Shown piece after piece: positions 1 to 9,600 of a DNA stretch of 64,000 nucleotides (position 1 is its first letter; every line of letters begins with the position of its first letter). Source of the DNA: Streptomyces sp. S.PB5 (GTDB taxonomy: Bacteria > Actinomycetota > Actinomycetes > Streptomycetales > Streptomycetaceae); assembly GCF_030403745.1 (NCBI RefSeq), contig NZ_JAQMWP010000017.1, forward strand, positions 1 through 64,000. The letters run 5' to 3'. Position numbers and translations under genes: made by a program. Under the pieces are notes generated by a model, which was not told where the DNA came from, did no database searches, and worked only from the letters and a program-made list of their open reading frames with translations.

Positions 1-3000
1 CGCCTCCTCCAGGATCAGGTGGGCGTTGGTCCCGCTGATGCCGAACGAGGAGACCCCGGCCCGGCGCGGATGCCCGTTGCGCGGCCACTCCCGTTCCTCG
101 GTCAGCAGCTCGATGGCGCCGTCGGACCAGTCGACCTGGGTCGTACGCTGCTCGGCGTGGAGGGTCGGGGGCAGCACACCGTGCCGCAGCGCCTGCACCA
201 TCTTGATCACGCCGGCGACGCCCGCGGCGGCCTGGGTGTGCCCGATGTTCGACTTCAACGAGCCGAGCCACAGCGGCTGTTCACGGTCGCGGCCGTATGT
301 CGTGAGCAGTGCCTGGGCCTCGATCGGGTCGCCCAAGGCCGTGCCCGTGCCGTGGCCTTCCACGACGTCCACGTCGGCCGCCGAGAGCCCGGCGCCGGCC
401 AGGGCCTTGCGGATGACCCGCTGCTGCGAGGGACCGTTCGGGGCGGTCAGGCCGTTGGACGCGCCGTCCTGGTTGACCGCGCTGCCCCGCAGCACGGCGA
501 GGATCTTGTGCCCGCGCTCCCGCGCGACCGACAGACGCTCCAGCACGACCAGGGCGACGCCCTCGGAGAGCACCGTGCCGTCCGCGCCGTCGGCGTAGGC
601 CTTGCAGCGGCCGTCGGCGGCCAGGCCGCGCTGCCGGGACATACCGAGGACACCGATCGGCGAGCCCATCACGGCGACTCCGCCGGCGAGCGCCATGGTG
701 CACTCGCCCTGGCGCAGCGCCTGGGCGGCCAGGTGCATGGCGACCAGCGACGAGGAGCATGCCGTGTCGACGGTGACGGCAGGGCCCTCGAAGCCGAAGA
801 CGTAGGAGATGCGGCCCGAGGCCACGCTTCCGGCGGTGGCGGTCGTGGCGAAGCCCTCGAGTTCGGCGGGCAGTTGGGTCAGGGACTCGACATAGTCGTG
901 GATGGAGACGCCGGAGAAGACGCCGATGTTGTCGCCGCGGGCCGCGGCCGGGTCGATGCCCGTGCGCTCCAGGGCCTCCCAGGTGGCTTCGAGGAGGAGC
1001 CGCTGCTGCGGGTCCATCGCCAGTGCCTCGCGCGGCGAGATGCCGAAGAAGCCCGCGTCGAAGAGGCCGGCACCTTCGAGGAAGCCGCCCTTGGTGGAGT
1101 ACGAGGTGCCCGCCTTGTCGGGGTCGGCGTCGAAGAGGGTGTCCAGGTCCCAGCCGCGGTCGTCGGGGAAGCCGGACATGCCCTCGCGGCCTTCCCGGAC
1201 GAGGTTCCACAGGCCCTCGGGGTCGGTGACGCCGCCGGGCAGCCGGCAGGACATGCCGACGATGGCGATGGGCTCGTCGGGATCGGCGACCGTGGTCGCG
1301 GCGGAGGTGTCGGCCACGGCGGTGTCGCCGAGTTCCTCGCGCAGATAGCCGGCGAGGGCCGCCGGGGTCGGGTAGTCGAAGATCAGCGTGGCGGGGAGTT
1401 TCACGCCGGTCGCCGCGCTGAGCCGGTTGCGGAGCTCGACGGCGGTCAGGGAGTCGAAGCCGATCTCGTTGAATCCCGTGGTCCCCTGGGCGAGTTCGGG
1501 TCCGCTGAAGCCGAGTACGGCACTCGCCTCGGCCTGGACGACGGAGAGCAGGACGCTCTCCTGCTCGTCCTGGGACAGGCCGGCGAGCCGGCGGACCAGC
1601 GCGCTGCTGTCCCCGGCGGCCGCGCGTGCCGTACGCCGGCCGGCGCGGACCAGGCCGCGCAGCAGGTGCGGGACTCCCCCGCCGGACGCGGCCTGGCCGC
1701 GCAGCGTCTTCAGATCCAGCTTGATCGGGACGAGGAGTGCCTGGCCCATGTGCAGACCGAGGTCGAGGATGTGCAGGCCCTCGGCCGGGGTCAGCGCGAG
1801 GACGCCGCCGCGGCTCATGCGGGCCTGGTCGGTGGCGCTGAGGTGGGCGGTCAGACCGTCGTTCTGCTCCCACAGGCCCCAGGCCAGGGAGAGACCGGGC
1901 AGGCCGGCCGCGCGGCGGGACGCCATCAGGCCGTCCAGGAAGGCGTTGGCGGCGGCGTAGTTACCCTGGCCCGCCGAGCCCATGAGGGCGGCGGCGGAGG
2001 AGAACACGACGAACGCGTCGAGGTCCGCCTCCCGGGTCAGTTCGTCGAGATGCCGTACGGCATCCACCTTCGGGGCGAAGACTCCGGCGAGGCGCTCGGG
2101 GGTGAGCGTCGCGATGACTCCGTCGTCGAGCACACCGGCCAGGTGGACCACGCCGGTCAGGGGGCGGGTGTCCGCTACGGAGGCGAGGAGCGCCCGGACC
2201 TGCTCGCGGTCGGAGACGTCGGCCGCCACGACGGAGGCGTCCGCGCCCAACTCCGCCAGTTCAGCGAGCAGTTCCGGTACGCCCGCGCTGTCGGGGCCGC
2301 GACGGCTCGCCAGCAGGAGGTGGCGTACGCCGTAGCGGGTGACCAGGTGCCGGGCGACGAGGCCGCCGAGGGAGCCGGTGCCGCCGGTGACCAGGACCGT
2401 GCCGTCCGGGCCGAACAGCTCGGGGGCGTCCGGGACCTGGCCGGTGACGCGGGCGAGGCGGGGCGCGGAGAGTGTCGTGCCGCGCACCGCGATCTGCGGT
2501 TCGTCACCGGCGAGGACCGTGCCGAGCACGGCCGTCGGCCCGTCGGTGGTGGCGGGGTCGGTGTCGAGCAGGACGATCCGGTCGGGGTTCTCGGCCTGCG
2601 CGGCGCGGATCAGGCCCCAGACGGCGGCTCCGGCCGGGTCGGTGACCACGCCGTCGCCGGCCGGGACCGCGCCCTTGGTCGCCACGACGAGGCGGGACTG
2701 TTCGAGGCCGTCCGTCGCGAGCCATGCCTGCACGACGGCCAACACCCGTGAGGTCAGGGCGAGTACGTCGTCCGCGGCGGCCTCCAGGAGCGCCACTGCC
2801 GGGACCTCGGCACGGGCGGCGAACACCTCGATGTCGTCAGCGGTGGCGACCGGCGCCCACGACGGAACGGGCTGTGCGCCCTGCGTCGCCGCCACTTCGG
2901 TCCACTCCACGCCGAAGAGGGCGTCGCGGCTGTCGTCGGCCGCGGCGGCGTCCAGCTGGTCGGCGGAGACCGGCAGGGACACCAGCGAGTCCATCGTCAG

Positions 3001-6000
3001 GACCAGGCCGCCGGTCGCGTCGGCGGCCTGGAACGACAGGGCGTCCGGGCCGCAGGGCGCGACCCGGACCCGCAGCGCGGAGGCGCCCGCGGCGTGCAGG
3101 ACGAGGCCGTTCCACGCGAAGGGCAGTACCTTGCGGTCGTCGTCGGGGTTGGCGAAGGCGTTGGTGTGCAGGGCGGCGTCGAGGAGGGCCGGGTGGATGC
3201 CGTACTTGACGGCCTCCTCACGCTGTTCCTCGGGCAGGGCGACCTCGGCGAAGACCTCCTCGCCGCGCCGCCACACCGCCCGCATGCCCTGGAACGCGGA
3301 ACCGTAGGCGTAGCCGCGTTCGGTCAGGTCGCTGTAGAAGTTCTCGATGTCGACCGGCTGTGCGCCGGGCGGCGGCCAGGCGGCGAAGTCCGCGTCGGCG
3401 GTCGGGGTGCGCTCGGCGGCCGACAGAAGGCCGGTGGCGTGCCGGGTCCAGCCCTCGGTGCCGCCCTCGTCGGCGGCGTCCTCGCGCAGGGAGTACACGT
3501 CGACGGTGCGCAGGCCGGTCTCGGCCGGTCCGCTCACCGCGACCTGGACACGCACCGCGCCGCGCTCGGGGAGGACCAGCGGCGCCTCGATGACGAGCTC
3601 TTCGAGGACGCCGTGGCCGAACTCGTCGCCGGCGCGGACGGCGAGGTCGACGTAGGCGGTGCCGGGGACGATGACGACTCCGCCGATCGCGTGTCCGGCG
3701 AGCCAGGGGTGCGACTGGAGCGACAGGCGTGAGGTGAACACCAGGCCGTCGGACTGCGGCAGTCGGACGACCGCGCCGAGGAGGGGGTGCTCGGTGCCGG
3801 TCAGGCCCAGCGATGCCGAGTCCGTGGCGGAGCCGCCCATCCGCAGCCAGTAGTGCTGCTGGTCGAAGGCGTACGTCGGCAGGTCCACGCGGGCCTCGGT
3901 GGCACCGGCGGGCAGGACCTTCGCCCAGTCCACGGACACGCCGCGGACGAAGAGTTCGGCCAGGGAGGCGGAGAGCCGTCGCAGGCCGCCCTCCTGGCGG
4001 CGCAGTGTGCCGGTGACCACGACGTCCGCGGTGGCATCGGCCTCGTACACGGTCTCGGTGATGGGCTGGACCAGCACCGGGTGAGCGCTGATCTCCACGA
4101 AGGCGCCGTGGCCCTGCCGCAGCAACTCCGCCACGGCGGGGCCGAACTTCACCTGGCCGCGCAGGTTGCGGTACCAGTAGCCGCCGTCCAGGACGCCGGC
4201 GTCCTCCACCCAGGTGCCGGTGACGGTGGAGTGGAAGGGGATCGTCGGTGCCTGGGCGTTGATCCCGGCCAGGGCGTCGGCGAGGGTGTCGCGGATCTGT
4301 TCCACGTGCCGGGAGTGCGAGGCGTAGTCGACGGCGATGCGCCGCACACGTACGCCCTGGTCCTCCAGGGTGTCCAGGGCCTCGTCCAGCGCGGCCGCGT
4401 CCCCGGCGACGACCACCGACGCGGGGCCGTTGACGGCGGCGACCTCGACCCGGTCCGCCCAGCGCTCCAGGCGGGCGGCCGCCTCTTCCTCGCTCAGCGC
4501 GACCGAGGCCATGCCGCCGCGCCCGGCCAGTTGCCGGGCGATGGCCTGGCTGCGCAGGGCCACGACGCGGGCGGCGTCGTCGAGGGACAGCGCGCCGGCG
4601 ACGCAGGCGGCGGCTATCTCGCCCTGGGAGTGGCCGACGACCGCGTCGGGCTCGACGCCCACGGAGGCCCAGACGGCGGCGAGGCCGACCATCACGGCGA
4701 AGCTCGCGGGCTGTACGACGTCGACCCGGTCGAGGAGGGCGGGTTCGGCCTCGCCGCGCAGGACGTCGACGAGGGACCAGTCCACCCAGCGTTCGAGGGC
4801 GGCCGCGCACTCGGCGATCCGCTCGGCGAAGACCGGCGAGGAGTCGAGCAGCTCCCGGCCCATGCCGGCCCATTGGGAGCCCTGGCCGGGGAACACCCAC
4901 ACGACCTTGCCCGGCGTGCCGGAGCCGGAGACGACTCCGGCCGCGCTCTCGCCCCGGGACAGCGCCCGGAGTCCGGCGACGGCCTCCTCGCCGGAGCCCG
5001 CCACCACGACCGCGCGCTCGCCCAGGGTCGCGCGGCCGGTCACCAGCGCACCGGCGACGGCGGCCAGGTCCTGCTCGCCGCTCTCGATGAGGTCGGCGAG
5101 CCGACCGGCCTGGATCGCCAGGGAGTCGGCGGTGCCCGCCGAGACGACCAGCGGCACGGGCTCCGTGGCGGCGGGCGGCCGCGATGTCTCCGCCTCGGGC
5201 GCCTCCTCCAGGATCAGATGGGCGTTGGTGCCGCTGGCTCCGAACGAGGACACACCGGCCCGGCGCGGATGCCCGTCACGCGTCCACTCACGCGACTCGG
5301 TCAGCAGCTCCACCGTGCCCGCCGACCAGTCGACCTGGGGGGTCGGGGCGTCGATGTGCAGGCTCCTGGGCAGGACTCCGTTGCGCAGCGCCTGCACCGT
5401 CTTGATGACACCGGCGATGCCGGAGGCGGCCTGGGTGTGTCCGATCACGGACTTGACCGAACCGAGGTAGAGCGGCTTCTGCGGGTCGCGGCCCTGTCCG
5501 TAGGTCGCGAGCAGCGCCTGTGCCTCGATGGGGTCGCCGAGGACCGTGCCCGTGCCGTGGCCCTCGACGGCGTCCACGTCGGTCGGGGCGAGTCCGGCAC
5601 CGGCCAGGGCCTTGCGGATCACCCGCTGCTGGGCGGGGCCGTTGGGGGCGGTGAGGCCGTTGGAGGCGCCGTCCTGGTTGATGGCGCTGCCGCGGATGAC
5701 CGCGAGGACACGGTGTCCGCGCTCCTGGGCGACCGAGAGCCGCTCCAGGAGCAGGACGCCGACGCCCTCGGCCCAGCTGGAACCGTCGGCGCCGGCGGCG
5801 TACGACTTGATGCGGCCGTCGAAGGCGAGGGCCCGCTGGCGGGCGAAGCCGACGAAGCCGCCGGGGGTGGCCATCACCGTGGAGCCGCCGACGAGGGCCA
5901 TCGAGCACTCGCCGCGGCGCAGCGCCTGGGCGGCGAGGTGGGTGGCGACCAGGGAGGAGGAGCACATGGTGTCGACGGTGACCGCGGGGCCCTCGAGGCC

Positions 6001-6582
6001 GAGGGTGTAGGCGACGCGGCCGGAGGCGACACCGCCCGCGGTGCCGAGGGCGCGTTCCAGGCTAAGGAAGTCCTCGTAGCCGCTGAGGTCGGGGGCGTAG
6101 TCCTGGTGGACCATGCCGGCGAAGACGCCGACGTCGCTGCCGCGCACCGAGTGGGGGTCGATGCCGGCGCGTTCGAGGGCCTCCCAGGACACTTCGAGCA
6201 GCTGTCGCTGCTGGGGGTCCATGGCGAGGGCCTCGCGGGGCGAGATGCCGAAGAACGCGGCGTCGAACCGGCCGGCGTCGTGCAGGAAGGCGCCCTCGCG
6301 GACGTAGGTCGTGCCGGGGTTGTCGGGGTCCGGGTCGTAGAGGCCCTCCAGGTCCCAGCCGCGGTCCTCGGGGAAGGGGGTGTAGACGTCCGTGCCCTCG
6401 GAGACGACCTGCCACAGGTCCTCGGGGCTGCGGATGCCGCCGGCGTACCGGCAGGCCATGGAGACGATGGCGACGGGTTCGGCGGCGGCGGCCGCGAGGT
6501 CGCTGTTCTCCTGCTGAAGTCGGGCGTTCTCCTTCAGCGAGGCCCGCAGTGCCTCAACGATCTGCTCGTCCGGCGCGGACAT
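1..6582 (-). CDS. Modular type I polyketide synthase (PKS-B), partial: dock-KS-AT-DH-KR-ACP-KS...
   Basis: This gene reads without a stop from ATG 6582 to base 1 (2194 codons visible) and continues off the window. A GGAGG 6 nt upstream decides the start; an in-frame ATG at 6609 is less well placed. Residues 1-33 form a charged coiled coil typical of N-terminal PKS docking domains. KS at about 35-455 has its active Cys in TMCSSS (usually TACSSS). AT at about 555-845 has GHSQGE and YASH, predicting methylmalonyl-CoA. DH at about 900-1180 keeps both catalytic motifs, HAIGGVVIVP and DAALH. KR has an LDD motif (B-type) and the Ser/Tyr pair, followed by an ACP (GFDSL, about 1708). A second KS from about 1771 is complete, with Cys about 1940 and HGTGTALGDP, ending in GTNAHLILEEA at the edge. 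The finished module should install an alpha-methyl E-alkene. It follows PKS-A in the same operon. Confidence 0.95.
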   Translation of the reverse strand, partial: MSAPDEQIVEALRASLKENARLQQENSDLAAAAAEPVAIVSMACRYAGGIRSPEDLWQVVSEGTDVYTPFPEDRGWDLEGLYDPDPDNPGTTYVREGAFLHDAGRFDAAFFGISPREALAMDPQQRQLLEVSWEALERAGIDPHSVRGSDVGVFAGMVHQDYAPDLSGYEDFLSLERALGTAGGVASGRVAYTLGLEGPAVTVDTMCSSSLVATHLAAQALRRGECSMALVGGSTVMATPGGFVGFARQRALAFDGRIKSYAAGADGSSWAEGVGVLLLERLSVAQERGHRVLAVIRGSAINQDGASNGLTAPNGPAQQRVIRKALAGAGLAPTDVDAVEGHGTGTVLGDPIEAQALLATYGQGRDPQKPLYLGSVKSVIGHTQAASGIAGVIKTVQALRNGVLPRSLHIDAPTPQVDWSAGTVELLTESREWTRDGHPRRAGVSSFGASGTNAHLILEEAPEAETSRPPAATEPVPLVVSAGTADSLAIQAGRLADLIESGEQDLAAVAGALVTGRATLGERAVVVAGSGEEAVAGLRALSRGESAAGVVSGSGTPGKVVWVFPGQGSQWAGMGRELLDSSPVFAERIAECAAALERWVDWSLVDVLRGEAEPALLDRVDVVQPASFAVMVGLAAVWASVGVEPDAVVGHSQGEIAAACVAGALSLDDAARVVALRSQAIARQLAGRGGMASVALSEEEAAARLERWADRVEVAAVNGPASVVVAGDAAALDEALDTLEDQGVRVRRIAVDYASHSRHVEQIRDTLADALAGINAQAPTIPFHSTVTGTWVEDAGVLDGGYWYRNLRGQVKFGPAVAELLRQGHGAFVEISAHPVLVQPITETVYEADATADVVVTGTLRRQEGGLRRLSASLAELFVRGVSVDWAKVLPAGATEARVDLPTYAFDQQHYWLRMGGSATDSASLGLTGTEHPLLGAVVRLPQSDGLVFTSRLSLQSHPWLAGHAIGGVVIVPGTAYVDLAVRAGDEFGHGVLEELVIEAPLVLPERGAVRVQVAVSGPAETGLRTVDVYSLREDAADEGGTEGWTRHATGLLSAAERTPTADADFAAWPPPGAQPVDIENFYSDLTERGYAYGSAFQGMRAVWRRGEEVFAEVALPEEQREEAVKYGIHPALLDAALHTNAFANPDDDRKVLPFAWNGLVLHAAGASALRVRVAPCGPDALSFQAADATGGLVLTMDSLVSLPVSADQLDAAAADDSRDALFGVEWTEVAATQGAQPVPSWAPVATADDIEVFAARAEVPAVALLEAAADDVLALTSRVLAVVQAWLATDGLEQSRLVVATKGAVPAGDGVVTDPAGAAVWGLIRAAQAENPDRIVLLDTDPATTDGPTAVLGTVLAGDEPQIAVRGTTLSAPRLARVTGQVPDAPELFGPDGTVLVTGGTGSLGGLVARHLVTRYGVRHLLLASRRGPDSAGVPELLAELAELGADASVVAADVSDREQVRALLASVADTRPLTGVVHLAGVLDDGVIATLTPERLAGVFAPKVDAVRHLDELTREADLDAFVVFSSAAALMGSAGQGNYAAANAFLDGLMASRRAAGLPGLSLAWGLWEQNDGLTAHLSATDQARMSRGGVLALTPAEGLHILDLGLHMGQALLVPIKLDLKTLRGQAASGGGVPHLLRGLVRAGRRTARAAAGDSSALVRRLAGLSQDEQESVLLSVVQAEASAVLGFSGPELAQGTTGFNEIGFDSLTAVELRNRLSAATGVKLPATLIFDYPTPAALAGYLREELGDTAVADTSAATTVADPDEPIAIVGMSCRLPGGVTDPEGLWNLVREGREGMSGFPDDRGWDLDTLFDADPDKAGTSYSTKGGFLEGAGLFDAGFFGISPREALAMDPQQRLLLEATWEALERTGIDPAAARGDNIGVFSGVSIHDYVESLTQLPAELEGFATTATAGSVASGRISYVFGFEGPAVTVDTACSSSLVAMHLAAQALRQGECTMALAGGVAVMGSPIGVLGMSRQRGLAADGRCKAYADGADGTVLSEGVALVVLERLSVARERGHKILAVLRGSAVNQDGASNGLTAPNGPSQQRVIRKALAGAGLSAADVDVVEGHGTGTALGDPIEAQALLTTYGRDREQPLWLGSLKSNIGHTQAAAGVAGVIKMVQALRHGVLPPTLHAEQRTTQVDWSDGAIELLTEEREWPRNGHPRRAGVSSFGISGTNAHLILEEA

Positions 6583-6615
6583 AACTTTCCTCCACGATTG
6601 GTTCGCCATCGGTGG

Positions 6616-9600
6616 TCAGCTCGTCTTGCCCAGGGCCCGTTGCACCAGGTCGGCAACGTCCATGGCGTCGATCAGGTCCTCGGCGGCCGGTGCCCCGGCG
6701 GCCGACCCGGCACCGTCGCCGTCACCGCCACCGGATTCGGGGTCGGTTTCGGCGAGGCCGAGGAGGGCGTCCAGGACGCCGGCCTCCTTGAACCGGGCGA
6801 ACGGAACGGACGCCAGGACCCGCCTGAGGTCGTCCTCGCGTGCGTCGGGGCCGTCGTCGGCGTCCTTCAGGAGCTCGGAGCGGAGATAGCCGACCAGTGC
6901 TTCCGGGGTGGGATAGTCGAAGATCAGCGTCGCGGGCAGCCGCAGTCCGGTGGCCTTGCCCAGGCTGTTGCGCAGGTTCACGGCAGCCAGCGAGTCGAAG
7001 CCGACCTCCTGGAACGCCTGGCGCGGGCCGATGCCCTCGGCCCCGCCGTGTCCGAGGACGGTCGAGGCGTGGCTGCGCACCAGCCGGAGCAGGATGCGGT
7101 TCTGCTCGGTGTCCGCGACCGCCCGCAGGGAGTCCGCGAGGGAGGCGGCCGCGTCGCTGTTCTCGCTGTCGGGCCGGGCGGCCTGGAGCACCGCCTTCGC
7201 CTCGGGCAGATCGGCGAACAGGGGGCTCGGGCGGACGGAGGTGAAGGCGGGGACGAAGGCACCCCAGTCCATGTCGGCGACCGCCACGAACTTCTCGTTG
7301 CCCCGCACCGCCTGCACCAGCGCGGTCACCGCGAGCTGCGGGGCCATGGGCAGGACACCGCGGCGGCGCAGCTGGGCGAGGGCCGCCTCGTCCATGCCGA
7401 CGCCGATCTGGTCGAGCGCGCCCCAGGCGATCGCGGTGGCCCGCAGTCCCCGGGCGCGGCGCCATTCGACCAGGGCGTCGAGGACGGCGTTGGCCGCCGC
7501 GGACGGCCCCTGACCGCCACCGCCCCACACACCGGCGATGGAGGAGAACACCACGAACGCGTCCAGCGGTGTGTCCTCGAACTGCTCGTCCAGCCATACG
7601 GCGTTGTCGACCTTGGCGGCGAACACCTCGGCGAGCTCGGCCGGCCCGGTGTCGTCGACGGAGCTGGTCTGGACGATGTCGGCGGCGTGGACGACGGCGG
7701 TGAGCGGCTGCTCCGGGTCCGTCACGGACACCAGGCGCACGATCGCGTCCCGGTCCGTGTCCGCGCAGGACTCGACCGTCGTGGCGGCGCCGCGTCCGGC
7801 GAGCTCGGCCCGCAGGTCCTCCACGGCTCCCCCGGGTGCGTGCGCGGTGGTGGTGACGACGATCCGTGCGGCGCCGTTGAGCGCGAGCCACAGCGAGACA
7901 TGCCTGCCGAGTCCTTCGGCGCCCCCGGTCACCAGGACGGTGTCCCGGGGCTGCCAGCGGCCGTCACCGGCGCTCGCCTCCGGCACGGGCTTGCGGAGGA
8001 GCCGGCGGCTGTAGACGCCCGACCGGCGGACCGCGAGCTGGTCCTCGCCCCCGGCTCCGTTGAGGACGCCGAGCAGGTACTGCGCCGTACGCGCGTCCGT
8101 CCTGGCGGGCAGGTCGACCAACCCGCCCCAACGGTCGAGGCGTTCGAGCGCGGCGGCCCGGCCGAGTCCCCACACTGCCGCCTGCGCGGGCGAGGTGAGG
8201 GTGTCGTGGATGCCGATGTTCACCGCACCCCGGGTCAGGCACCACAGCGGCTGGGTGACGAAGGCGCCCGCCAACGCCTGGATCAGCGCGAGCGTCGACG
8301 CGGTGAGGGAGAGGGGGTCCTGCGGGCCGCCCGCCGCCTGTTCGTCGAGGGCCAGCAGGGAGAGCACCCCGGTCACGTCGTGTCCGGCCACGGCGTCCGT
8401 CAGCAGCTCGACGAGCCGCTCCCGGGTCCGGTCGGACTCGCCGACCTGCAGCAGGATCATTCCGAGGCCCTGACCGCTCAGCTCCTCCAGCAGCGCGTCG
8501 ATCGCGGTGTCGTCCGGCCGCTCGGCCGGCACGACCACCAGCCAGCTCCCGCTCGGTACCCCGGCGGGCTCGCGCTCCAGCGGCTGCCAGGTGACGTGGT
8601 AGCGCAGCTTCTCCGCGGTCGACAGTTCCCGCCGCTTCCCCCGCCACTGGGCGAGGACGGGCACGACAGCGCTCAGCGCGCCGCGGTCGTCGGTCTCCAG
8701 GAGTGCGCCGAGGGAATCGACGTCCGCCTGCTCGACCGCCGTCCAGAAGTCGGAGTCCGCGCCTTCGGCGGCCTCGACGGTCTCCACCGCCGCTTCCTGG
8801 AGCCAGTAGCGCTGCCGGTCGAAGGCGTACGTCGGCAGGTCGACGGCCGCCTTCTCGGCTCGAGCGGGGAGGGTCCTGGCCCAGTCCACGGGGACACCCC
8901 GGACGAACAGCTCGGCCATCGAGACCAACAGCCGCCGCAGGCCGCCCTCCTGGCGGCGCAGGGAGCCGGCCACCACGGCGTCCGCGTCGCCGTCGGCGTC
9001 GTAGACGGTCTCGGTGATGGGCTGGACCAGCACCGGGTGGGCGCTGATCTCGATGAAGACGCCGTGGCCCTGGTCGAGGAGGTCGGCGACGGCGGGTCCG
9101 AAGCCGACCTGGCCGCGCAGGTTGCGGTACCAGTAACTCCCGTCCAGGACACCGGCGTTCCGGATCCACTCGCCGGTGACGGTGGAGTAGAAGGGGAGTG
9201 TCGGGGCCTGGGCGTCGATGCCGGAGAGGGTGGCGGTGAGGGTGGCCTCGATGTCCTCGACGTGGCGGGTGTGGGAGGCGTAGTCCACCGCGACCCGGCG
9301 GACCCGGACGCCGTCGGCGGACAAGGCCTCCAGTGCCTCGTCCAATGCTTCGGCATCACCGGCGATCACGACCGAGGCCGGGCCGTTGACCGCGGCGACC
9401 TCGACCCGGTCCGCCCAGCGCTCCAGACGGGCGACCGCCTCCGCGAGGCTCAGGGCCACCGACGCCATGCCGCCCCGCCCGGCCAGCTGCTCACCGATCG
9501 CCTGGCTCCGCAACGCCACCACACGCGCCGCGTCTTCGAGCGACAGCGCACCGGACACACAGGCCGCTGCGATCTCGCCCTGGGAGTGGCCCAGTACCGC

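Noticed and set aside
1..6582. The many short broken minus-strand frames in this stretch, suggesting a frameshifted or decayed PKS
   Set aside because: The frame from ATG 6582 is continuous to base 1 with complete KS, AT, DH, KR and ACP motifs in order; the short frames are in other phases.
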